Below, in pieces: positions 27,401 to 39,400 of a DNA stretch of 64,000 bases. Every line of letters begins with the position of its first letter. The first letter of the stretch is position 1. Below the pieces are notes generated by a model. That model did no database searches. It saw only the letters and a program-made list of their open reading frames with translations, and had not been told where the DNA came from. The position numbers and the translations under genes are program-made. Source of the DNA: Epiperipatus broadwayi (Eukaryota > Onychophora > Udeonychophora > Euonychophora > Peripatidae); contig JAQFVV010012536.1 in the NCBI GenBank assembly GCA_028023455.1, forward strand, positions 2,810,001 to 2,874,000, given 5' to 3'.

Positions 27401-30400
27401 AAATCAAATGAAAACACCATCGCAAATATCAACAAAAGTTTAGAAAATATTCAACTTACCCCTAATATAAACAATAGCACAAATATCTCATCAACCAAAA
27501 CTATTGAAATCCTTAAAAATACAAGCAAAAACCAATCATCTCCTCTCCGAAGACTTTACACTCCCTCAGAAGACTCTAATGAGCAATTTCCTTTGCCCAA
27601 TAATACCCTGAAAACTATATCTGAAAATAATAGACAAAATTTCCAACAAGATGATTTCGGCGAATTTTTTAAAGTTAAAACTTTTCCACCAGAGGTCGAC
27701 AAAACCAGCGTTGTCATATTACAGTTTGTCAACAGTAAATTTAAAAATCAAAAAGAAGAAATAAATTTTAAAACTAATAAATCTTATTCCAAAACAAACA
27801 AAGATTATAGCACAGAACAATCCATTGCTACATCAGCCAACTTGCAATCTAAACCAATTTCCTCAATTCCAATATTGAAAAATTCCTCTACGTACGCAAA
27901 TATCGTAAGGTCTAAAAATTCTGAGAGCATCTCCGAAAATATTAAGGCCGATAATTACAATGAACTATATTTGAATATCTCAGAATTAGACACAGAACAA
28001 GAATCAAACACTCTGGAAAATGTCTCATTTAATATAAACGATCTTAATGAAGAAATGTTCCTAAAAATAAATAACGATTTCAACAAAACGATTCCCAAAA
28101 TATTTTTTATTTCTGAATTTAACACACAAAAAAAAAAAAAACCCTTTGGAAAATCTCCTTTTTTATTAAAAAATCTTCTTAAAGACATGTTCTTTAAAAA
28201 AATAAACATATTTCCACAAAACAATTCCCAACACATTGTATATCTCACAATTAGACACAGAACAAGAATCAAACACTCTGGAAAATGTCTCATTTAATAT
28301 AAACGATCTTAATGAAGACATGTTCCTAAAAATAAATAACGATTTCAACAAAACGATTTTCAACACACTGTATAAATCGTTTACAAACTACTACAGCGAT
28401 AAGTTGTTAATCTTAGCCATAACAAATCAACAATGTGCGTTATATAAGTTCCCTCTAGAACAACTATACAGCCTAATCAATCAAAATCAATTAGGCAGAG
28501 GCATTCACATGATCCTTAATCATCCCAATGACCGCTATGTTATTGTCGAGTTTAAAACGTGGGCGGACCGTATGAACTTTAAAAATAAATACAGATCTTT
28601 AGGAAATTTTATACTATGCTCCATAGATATGAACCATCCTGTTACACTATCCAGCAGAATCCAAAACTGCCTTGCCCAATTGAAAGAACAAGAACTACAA
28701 GACATCCTTATTAATTATGGTTCAGTTAGCAAATTTAAACACCTATTAAACTCTCACTGCGAAGATCAAATCCTGTCCAATACAGTTATCTTCACACTTA
28801 CATTGAAGAAAAACATTATACCCACTGACATACCCACTATTATTACTGCAAGAGGCTCTCCTATGGTTTTGACTTTCAGGGGAGTACATCCACAATGTTT
28901 CTTCTGCCTTCAAAGAACACACCTCATTAAAGATTGTGCAGCAAGAATATGTACACACTGTGGTATTAAAAAGAATAAAGTTCACAGATGTCCTGGTAGA
29001 CCTACTAACACGGCTTTCACATCCTTAAATAGACAATCACCACATGGGCCTAATTCAATCAGCAACCTCACAACCCCAGGCAACCTGATTCAAATAAATC
29101 CTCCAACAAACCCTTTCACATCCAAACCTATCTTTCAAAATGAAAATCTTCAAGAAAGAACAAACACCAACCTCTACATTAATAGTAGTGAATCAGAGAA
29201 CCAAGCAATAACATATACTGCTTCTAAACCAATCTCTCAAACCAATAATACTCAAGATCATTCATATGATACATATTGTACTAATCCCCGAGAAACAATG
29301 CTAGGCCAAACTCTTTCTACAAAAGAAGACAATATGAATGATACATATTGTACTAATCCCCGAGAAACAATGCTAGGCCAAACTCTTTCTACAAAAGAAG
29401 ACAATATGACCAAACCATCTAACGAGAGCAAGGAAAACCCAGGCAATGAAGAAAATACACTTAAAAAATTTCAAAACAATTCATCTATAACAACTTCCAC
29501 CCAGCTTAAAACCAATGATGCATCATCATTCGGGCCAGCTAAGTCTAACAAACCTAAACAAGGTGATCCACAAACTGTCCTCAATTCTTCAACGCCTGCA
29601 ATGATTAACCATCCAGATGAAAAGACTTATCAAACACTCAACCCGAAAGTCAGCATAATTAATGCTTCACAACAGTTACAGCAAACCGAAAATGACTCAG
29701 GTCTAAAATTTAAATCAAATTCTTATAACAATAACAAAACACTTTTATCAAAAGAACAGGAAAAAGAAAACAACACTATTAAACTTAAAAACCCCCAAAA
29801 AACCAACACAACAAATACCCAAAATACAAATAAATGACCTAACAGACATTAATATACAACTTCAAGCATCACAGCAAAATTTCACAAATACAGAAAAAAT
29901 TATCTTCCTTAAAAATCTCTACAAAATCAAGCAAAAGTTCCTTGCAGAATATATATCCATCAGAAGAGCCAAATGTTTCTTAGCACAACAACACTGCTGG
30001 ACGAGAGACTACCTCAGATGGGCACTGGGATACAATAAAAAACAAATCACTCCCTTATCCATTAATACTAATGGAACCAATCTTATTGGCTTTCCAATGA
30101 TGCAGCACATCAGCAAACAATTCTGCCAATTAATGCAAAAAGATGGAGCTCCTCCTATAAACAGCTGGTTGGATGCTGGTGACCCCGGCGAACATGGCAT
30201 CACAGAAATCCAAATCAAAAAGAAGATAACATCTCTCCCTGACAGCGTTCATCCTGGCCTTCATGGCATCCCAAATTTCCTTCTCAAACACCTGTTAATT
30301 CACTGTGCCAATTATTAAAAAAATGATTGATCACCTAGCCTCCGGCAACAGAACAACAGATCTTTACCCAGTGGCACTCGTGCCTTTTATTAAAAAAAGC

Positions 30401-33400
30401 AAAAACACTAAATGACATTAACAATATCCGGCCAATTTCCATGACCCCATTGCTTATCAAGATAATTGAGTCAGTCATTAAAGATCAAATCCAAACTCAA
30501 ATTCTTAGCCATATCTCGTCAAACCAATACGGAAAAAAGGAATCATCAACCTCGCGTGCTATGTCCAATGTAACTGCACTGTTCAATTACATCAGAGGAC
30601 ATCATAAATCAAAACCTATTGCTGTCCAGCTGGATGTTGCAGCAGCATTTGATTCAGTCCAGATAAACACCCTCCTGGATATTCTGTTGGAATGCGACAT
30701 TCCAGCTGGGATTGTACAGATGGTCAGCAATCTGCTCAACAACAGAGAGATTTTTCTCTCTCTTGATGGCAAGATCACACCAGGCTTCAAGCCATACAAG
30801 TCGATCCCTCAAGGATCCCCACTCAGTGCCCTTTTCTTCACAGCATACATCAACCCTCTTCTGATGGATATAGAAAAAAACCTCCCTGGAATTTTCCTTC
30901 CCTCTCTCAATAAAAACTTCAATGTATTTGCATATATTGATGACATCATGGTTGTGCTTCCCACCATTAAATACCTTCCTAATCTCATGAACCTATTAAA
31001 CAGAAATACAGCGAAACTTGGCCTACAAATAAATTTTAACAAATCTTCCATCTGGAAGATAATGTCTGGTAAACAAATTAACTCTCCCTTTTCTGCAAAA
31101 CCCCAAAGATACCTAGGTTTTCCAATCTACAAAACTCCAACTGCAATGGCAAGAAAGATTCAAGATGCAATCCTCCATTCAACTGAAGCCATCATCACTT
31201 CACTCTCTAAAGTATACCTTTCATTATATGGAAAGGTTGGCCTCCTCAACATGATCATAATGCCAAAAATCTCGTATTATCTTCCATTCGTTTCAAAATA
31301 AAATTAACCGATTATGCACCAAACTTCTCTGGAGAGGAAGGACAGTTGCTATTAGCTTGCGAAGTATCCAACGACCATGCAGGTTCAATGGACTGTCATT
31401 CCACTCAATACAAGCAATCATTTTACAGAAAACCCACAACACTCTACATAATCTGATCCTCTCCTGTGGATACTCTAACATTATTAAAAAAATTACACCG
31501 ACAGATCATCCTCCACCCTCTTCCAGTTCATGGATAGCATCCCTAATACAACACCTACAACTTTATAACCCGATAATACCCTTTAACCTTAACCAAAAAA
31601 TCACCTTATGGGAAGCATACAATATAATCAACTATAATCAACAACCCATTAAAACCAGCCTAAAAGTAACCAACCAAAGACTCATTACACACTTCAAAAG
31701 ATGGAGTCTGGAACCCAAATTCCTTGACTTCATCATTAAAATAAATCTTAATGCGCTACCCACGAATTGGTTTCTTTATCACCGAAGAGGTTTTACCAGC
31801 ATTGACCCTATATGTGGCCTGTGTGCTCGTGAAGATGAAACCATAGACCATATTATACACCGGTGCCCAAGACTTAAAACTCTGAAAGATATAATTATAA
31901 TCAATTCCAACATAAGACCTGATATGATTTTCTCACTTGAAAATGCCATTCATAATGGATTTTTTCAATAATAAGGCTTTCTACCTTTGTCATTTATTCC
32001 ATATGGATAGTGAGATGCAAAAGTCTCATGGAATTTCCCCCGCCACAAATCATACCATTGTTTTATCAAACGCTCAAAAAAATCAAGAAACGTGACCAGA
32101 TCTCTGCCTCCAGTAAAGTCTTTGCTGACACCTGGTCTTTAATTGCTCTTTCCTTTTCCTGATTATCAATTCCCACCTACCCAGCATTATTCATGTTTAT
32201 ATTAAAAATGCTAATACCATTAAACAAATTCTTATAATCTCTTCACTATACCTAACCACATAAGAGTATAACATTGTGCTCTCATAACATAATCTAGCCA
32301 GATGACAAATAGAACATTATATAATCATATTATTGTACAATTTATTCATTTATTTATCCTTTATTAGTATGTAATCACTATTTATTGTTAATAAAATTTT
32401 TATTGAAATGAATGAACAGTCAAAGTTCAAGGTTCAAAGATCAATTATTCGAACTTTGACATAAAATATGATTTTAAAAAAAGATTTAATTTTGTGTTGT
32501 TAAATGTCAAATTTATAATATATATTTGTATAGTGGAATGAATATTTTTATTGTAATTAATCAAATTAGTTTTTAAAAAAATGATGGGAAAGATGATAAA
32601 TACGATTTATATATTTATTTGTTTAAAAAAAGGTGATTTAAATTTTTTTATTAAAAGCTCACCATCGGTCAGCATCTCTAGTCTGTTTTTTATTTTACAA
32701 TCGTCATTAGCTGCTCGTAAAACTTTTAAGTTTATTTTTATTAAACATCCAAGTTATGAACAAAAACAAATATTATAAAATGTTCATAATAATGCGGCAT
32801 GGCTAGATCCACAGGGTGTGCCATTTATCCTATAGACGTAGTCTGAATTGATTATTTATCTTTGTCCTGATATGTGATCAAACGTCAACCGCCATTTCTG
32901 AGTTCTGCTTAACCTACAATAAAAATTTATTCTTACAAATAATTGTTAACTGAAAGTTCTCTCTTACAGAATATTTGTTTTTGGACAGGTGAAGAAATAC
33001 GATCTGAATAAATTAAAACGTGAAGCAACCAAAGAACTAAAAAAATTCATCTTTCTACATTCTCAAGGATAGATTTTCAACCTTAAGTACCTAAATAGAC
33101 TCCATAATATAAAACAAACAAATGAAGAAAAATGTTAAACTTAACAAAAAGGAAAATTTAAACCGGAGACTTTGATAAAACTTTTATTGATTAAAATATG
33201 TGATCACCTGAAAGATGGTAATATTCAAGTATTTGTTATTATTTTACAACTTAATGTAATAATGTTTAAATATTTTGAATGTCTTATTGTATAATAAATA
33301 TTTTATTTGTTAATCCAGTCTCCTGTTTCTTTTCTCATAAAGTTTATTATTTATATAATAAATTAAGCTTTATAATAGCTAGGGAAATAAGAGTTCATAT

Positions 33401-36400
33401 TCTACAGAATTAATCATGGTATTGTTTGCTAATACTGATGGTAATGATATAATTTTTTCTTCTTCCTTTTCCTATGTATTGATTTCTACTTTAACATATA
33501 CCATTTACAACTTTCTTAAACACATTCTGATGATGATGGCAGGACAGTCGAAACTGCTAGTTTTCATATAAATAAAGAGTATTGATAAAGTGTTTACGAA
33601 AGTTGTAAATGGTATAATACTGATGGTGTAGAATATTCTCGTATGGATTTTCCAGTTTGGAGATGGTGCTCTGGTTCTAAACCTAATATAAATTTATAAT
33701 CCACAGAGCATCTAATTTCCCTTCAGTTACTTAGGAGTGAATTACGGTCTGCAAAGATGACTTTAGTCTATAATATTTTACTCATAAAACTAGGTCTGCC
33801 TATTAATATAATTTACTATTAAATGAAATTACATTTTTTTTACTTCTATCTTGTTTCATTTCTGTTAATTGGATTACATCTTTATGCCAAATACCAGGAT
33901 CATTACAATTCCATAAATATAAAATCCAATTTCTACAAATTTTTTTATTAAGTTTACTATTAAAAAAACATTATTACTGAACTCATTCTATAATGTAAGC
34001 ATTATTGTAAGTCACTTTCACGGTTTATATTTTATCCCATAATCCTATAGTTATATTCTCTTTTCATATTCTATCCTAGGTCGTATTTTGGGCATGAATA
34101 AAAATGTATATACTCAGTAGCAACTCTGGTGACATTTCATGTTATCAATTTTTAATCATTGTCTGCATGTTTAGCATACTAAACAACATTTTCATTGCTA
34201 TTTGATTCTGCATGTTTGGAGAGAAATTTTTACTTTATCTGAAGGAAATTCGCAACATAGTTCAAAGGTCAGCATCTTGGAGTATTCGGATGTTTCACGG
34301 TATTTACTATACTAAAAATATTCACAAACATGCATTTTGCTTCAAGAAATAATGCATTAATGAAAACAAAAATAATCTACCATGGAATGAATAAGTTGTT
34401 ATGGAGTTAAAGCATGGTATATATTCATGCTTATGTTAAATTGCATAACTTTTCCATGACTTGCACTGTGCAATAAAATTTTCAGCTTATCTATTAATCC
34501 ATATCTGTAAGACATGTCAGAACAATTCTGAAAGCATATTCTCATATATACATATGTGTGTATGTGTCTCTTTGTCTGTACCCCAGTGTCAAAAAAAGAA
34601 CAAAGTGCAACAAATACATTGACTTTGAGATGAAGAATACACATCAGGTATTTTTTTTTTCTAAATTTAAATTACCTGCTGATAACTGAGCAATAGTATT
34701 CAAATCCAAAGAACTTTCTTGAGAAAATTGTACAGACTGCAAAGGTGTTAGAAAGGTATGGTAAACATCATCTCTTACAACAAATGTCCATCCAGGTGTA
34801 TTTGCCTCCGAATCTATGGTGTAAAATAATAATACACATACAATAGATTATAGCAAAAACTACATATATAATAATTAGGAGTAACATCATAAAATTAAAA
34901 ATTGAGCAGAGAGGAAGAGAGGAAGATTATCTTATAATCCTCCTCACACTACTATCACATGACAAGGAGCAGTCACAACTCATTACACCCATTGGAACAG
35001 CAATAATGCATTGTGATGAATTATATTTTTAATAATTAACAGAGTATTGAAAAATATTTTATAGTAAAGCCAATATTTGCAAATTTTCAAATAACCTTCT
35101 CAGCTCTTAAACTCACTTTGTCAAAACTCAAACAAGTGACATTTTCAATATATATAATAATTGAACTATCAACCCAATGATGGAGATCTAATGATCTGGA
35201 ACTTTTATATATTGGTACAAAGCCATGATATAATGAATTATGAAATAAGGGGGATTTGGGGAAACATCTATTTACATATATTCTGCAGAGCTCTGTTAAT
35301 CATTAAAATAAAATTCACTGCAATGCAAAATGGTGTTTCCAGAAGACGTTATAAAAAATAATGACATTTTCTCTCATTCATATAAGAACAGTGGAAAGAT
35401 GATAAATAGATAACCTCATTCTCTGCATGATTATTTTATTCAGCAATGCTACCATTCTATATGTATATTGAATTAAATGTTTATATGGATTGTTATTATA
35501 ATAATGAATAGAAATTAAATAATATCCATTAAATAGAAATAAACTTTAACTTTAGATGTTACTAAAAAAATATCAATTACTATTAATTAACAATTCATGT
35601 GCAGTAAGTTTTTTTATAAACCTATTATAGCTCTTTTGTTGGATCTCTTTTACTTCAAAGACCCCCCCCCAACAAAAGAAGTATTATAGGTTTATAAGAA
35701 AAACTTGCTTAGCCTCAGGAATTGTTTATTAGTAGTAATTGATAACTTTTTAGTAATATCAAAAGTTTATCTCTATTTAATGGATATTTAGCTTTAATAT
35801 CTTTTATCTTTTGGCTTTAACATTATGAGAATGGATTGGCCCTTATAGCAGAGAGGAGAATACCATTAATATCATTAGCCACCAATGATATCCACAGTCA
35901 GATCAAGCAATGCAAAGCATAACATGATCACATTTCCAGGCTGTGGCTCATCTCAACTGCAGGATTCAAATCCCTACCATCCACAGCATTATATTTGTTT
36001 TTGAGGATCAACCTCAGATGCCAGCTAACCATAGGTTATATAGTCAGGATGCTTTGCAGGACAGGCACACAATCCAGTGCTTGACATATCCCATGACTAG
36101 CTCACATTCTGTCTCAGGGGCCAGCATTTTTACTTAATGCATAAAAATAACTGTTCTTAAATTAATGGTGATGCAGTAACGAGAGAGATAGAATAGACTA
36201 AAAAGTGCTTAAGCAAACATTAATATTTATTCAAACACACACATTGTATTATAACATAACACAATATATTTTACATAACAATATAAATGATTACTTTCAG
36301 AATAAAATTATGACAGTCTTCTTTAATTAAAGTTCACTTAAGGTAAAAATAAAGTGTGTATAGACAAGTATCAAAATGTTTTACCTAGGTTTTCATGATT

Positions 36401-39400
36401 GTCAGTTCCAATGGTTGGCTTTTTGCTCTCCATCAATGATTCCAGGACTTGTTTTCCATTCTTTGTGTTGACAATGGGAGAGAGAGAGAGTTTGCAGCCA
36501 CATCTATTTACAATCCAGGCATTGGTTTGGGGAAGGTTTCAGTTGATTTTCTTTTTGGCATGGGCTTTTGGGGCCTAAAACCCAGCTGAACATCCTACAA
36601 CTGTCCAGCAATGCATGTTGCTAAACCTGAAACTTTTGCATTGACAATGACCACAGCAGTAGTGACTGGTTTGTTAAGGCATTTAAATTTCTCCAAAAGT
36701 CTGAATCTGCATTCTTCTGCATACTGTATAGCTAGACTTCAAATTGAGTAATAATACTGGACTGATTTACAGATTGCAGCCTCTACTGTATAGCAATAAC
36801 CCTAATAGCAATCCTGACTGTATAGCAATAACATAAGCCCGACTGAAGAACAATAACCAGGATGTAACTTTTATACTTTTTTCTCTCTCATTGTTTATTT
36901 CCTTATATTTTTAATTTTGATTGTACTTGAAATCTGTCTTTTAATTAATTTACATTTCTTTTTATCTTAATCCTTCATTCAGATTCATCTACTACTTCAA
37001 TAAGATAGAGTATGTGGGTTTTTTTAATTAATTCATTTGTGAGTTATAATTTTCTTTTATCAGCCAAGTAATCTTTAAAGTAATTACATTTTGAAAGATT
37101 TACTAACATTTATTTTTACAGACTAATTTTTAGTCTGATTTCACATTGGTTTAATTCTATACATTATACAAAGAGTTTTCTTTACAAAAAGAGGGAGAAA
37201 AAAGCTCTTTAAATATTTTTACTAATTCTATTTTAGATTTCTTCTCCACCCGCTCTTTAACAAATAGTTTTATTATATTTTAAAAGCAAAATATAAGCAA
37301 CCTTTTTATTTTAGTTTTAAAACTACATTTTAAAACCACTTCTTAATTAATTATTACTTTTGAACTATTCTTTCAAATAAATTTGATCATAAATTTTTTT
37401 TAAAAATTATGAAACCTGTAATGCAGAAACCACTTCGTTTGAGAGGTAAAATATGTCAATTTGACCTATTTTAGCTTTCATACTTTATTATTAATTTTGG
37501 TAGCTTTACCTGTTTTTTTTTCACATTTTTGAAAGTTTTACTATTTTTATAATGTAAGTATCCATTGGCACACAGATCACCAAATCACAGAGAATGACCT
37601 TTCTTACCCTGCTCTATCTCACCAGGCTGTATTCTACATTGATTTGTGACAAATTGTCATGCAATGACCATGAAGAGCAATATGCATCTTTCCAATATGT
37701 ACAAAGAGGGTAAATGCCATGAAATGTAGACACATATGGCTTATTTTTGACTTAATGCTAAAAAACTACTACAACACTACTTTTACTATTTATCAACCAT
37801 GCTGGAATTTCTCTACCAGCCAATTGAATGAGCCCATGACTTTCTCCAATAGGTCGGCATCCTAAAAGATAAAATGGGGTCACTAAGAATGACAGTATTC
37901 ATCCACTGACCATTTGGCTTATGCTTGAACAAGATTTATCATGACATGTAGGCAATTTTCTTCCAATGAACTGATTTGTGGCTTATGCTGGTATTATTCC
38001 AGTGTGCACAATTTTAGATAAGGGACTGAGACTCTATCCCAGCATAATGGATGGGCTCAGACCTTTCTACTGGATTCTCATCCTATTGGATGCTCCCTCC
38101 TGTTTAGTCTGTTATGGGTCTTAAGTTCACACACAGTTAAACTCAACATATTTGCACCTACCGTCACAACTTTAACCACCTACCCATGATCTACACTTAC
38201 TTGAAAGATTATTTTGCAATTTTTTATTTATTTTATTATAGATTTTATTTTCTTTATTATATGCTTTACATATTCTTTTAGATTTATTTATTATTTTATC
38301 ACCACATTTTGATTCTATATGCTGTTTAGTAGAGTTGGAGTTTAGGTCTAGTTTCTGGTCTTCCTACCCTTTACTGATGTGAGCCAATTAGCTTAAAACC
38401 ATGGTTTAAAGGTTGGAGACAATTTGAAAGAGATATTTAACTCTATATCTCTTTCAGTGTTTATTTAAACTAAGCTTGATCGTGGCTATTGGTAAAGCTC
38501 CATCTAGTAAACAAAAAACACAAGTTAAAAACTTGCATACGCTTCTATTTATGACTATAGATGGCAAGTTATAGATACAAATACTCGTTCTAAGCGTTTA
38601 TTTACATAAACGTCTTGAAGGAGTATTTCACTATAACTCTATCTTAATTTCCACCTTCAGTGTATGCAAGTTTTTAAGCTATGTGTCTATCGTTTTTCAG
38701 TGAAGGACAGGTTTGAGAGACTAGATCTAGCAATGACTCTGAGCATATTCAGAAACGGTTTCTACTCATGCTTGTGATGCATCAACTGATATTAGACACG
38801 TAATGTGCTTCAAACTCAGCATGTGATGCTCAGTTTAAGCTACATGGTGTCTGATATCAGTTCAGCATCACCACATGAGTAGAAACTCTCTTCTTATATA
38901 TCGCTGCAGAGTTAGTACCTCAAAGGTACTTATTTATGTAATTCAACAAACACATAGTTAAAAGCTTGCATATCACTTGTATTTATGACGGTGAAATACA
39001 AGTTAGAGATAGTGAAATACTCGCTCTGACGTTTATGTAAACAAACACTTGAAGGTGTTTTTGGTATAACGCCATCTATAGTCATATATATATATATATA
39101 TATAGCTTGTGTGAGCTGAAACAATAAAAAGAAAAAGCTATAGTTGAATAATGATATTACAAAGGCAGTTAAGCATCTTTGAGGGCTTTCTATATCCTCA
39201 TGAGCCATAGCATTAGAATGATCATGAGGGGGAAATGGAATTAAGTAAAAATATATTCAAAGCTTATGCAAATTAGAGAGCCCATTGCTTAGAAAGGGAA
39301 AAACATGATTCCTTTCAGTTTATAGCATTGTTGTTACTAGTTATGCACCAAGCTTCTTTGACCTTTCACCTCAGCCATTTCTCTCAATGTGAGCAATTGT

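Larger units (their letters stand above)
27239..29837 (+). pseudogene. ORF1 (gag-like, CCHC zinc knuckles) of element A, split by a frameshift
   Basis: The first part is open at 27239-28297 and the second at 28236-29837. The break falls in a 132/133-bp triplication (see finding). The protein is rich in Asn, Ser, Thr and Lys, with low-complexity N- and C-terminal tails. The second part has a globular middle, then [14 protein letters not shown] (C-x2-C-x4-H-x4-C knuckle) and [14 protein letters not shown] (second, variant knuckle) around 28897-28995. Known: such proteins bind RNA and nucleate the retrotransposition particle. A perfect 72-bp tandem duplication sits at 29268-29411. The start at 27239 is the first ATG of the open frame. 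Confidence 0.8.
27085..32410 (+). mobile_element. Non-LTR retrotransposon A (gag-like ORF1 plus RT ORF2), decayed
   Basis: The element lies in the 17-kb TKFC intron, antisense to the gene. From 5' to 3' it has a leader, a broken ORF1 with two zinc knuckles, an overlapping ORF2 with reverse transcriptase and a C-terminal Cys-His finger, and a short 3' UTR. Both boundaries are approximate: the leader edge is unclear and the 3' end lies near TTATTGTTAATAAAATTTTTATT. At least four frameshifts make it non-functional. A 5'-truncated relative lies at 56571-57005. Confidence 0.85.

Noticed and set aside
28955-29446. Minus-strand repeat protein over ORF1
   Set aside because: Antisense image of the 72-bp tandem duplication in element A.
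13930-37430. LTR retrotransposon bounded by the two 1.5-kb repeats
   Set aside because: The copies are diverged and 22 kb apart, and between them lie TKFC exons and unrelated elements, with no gag-pol.
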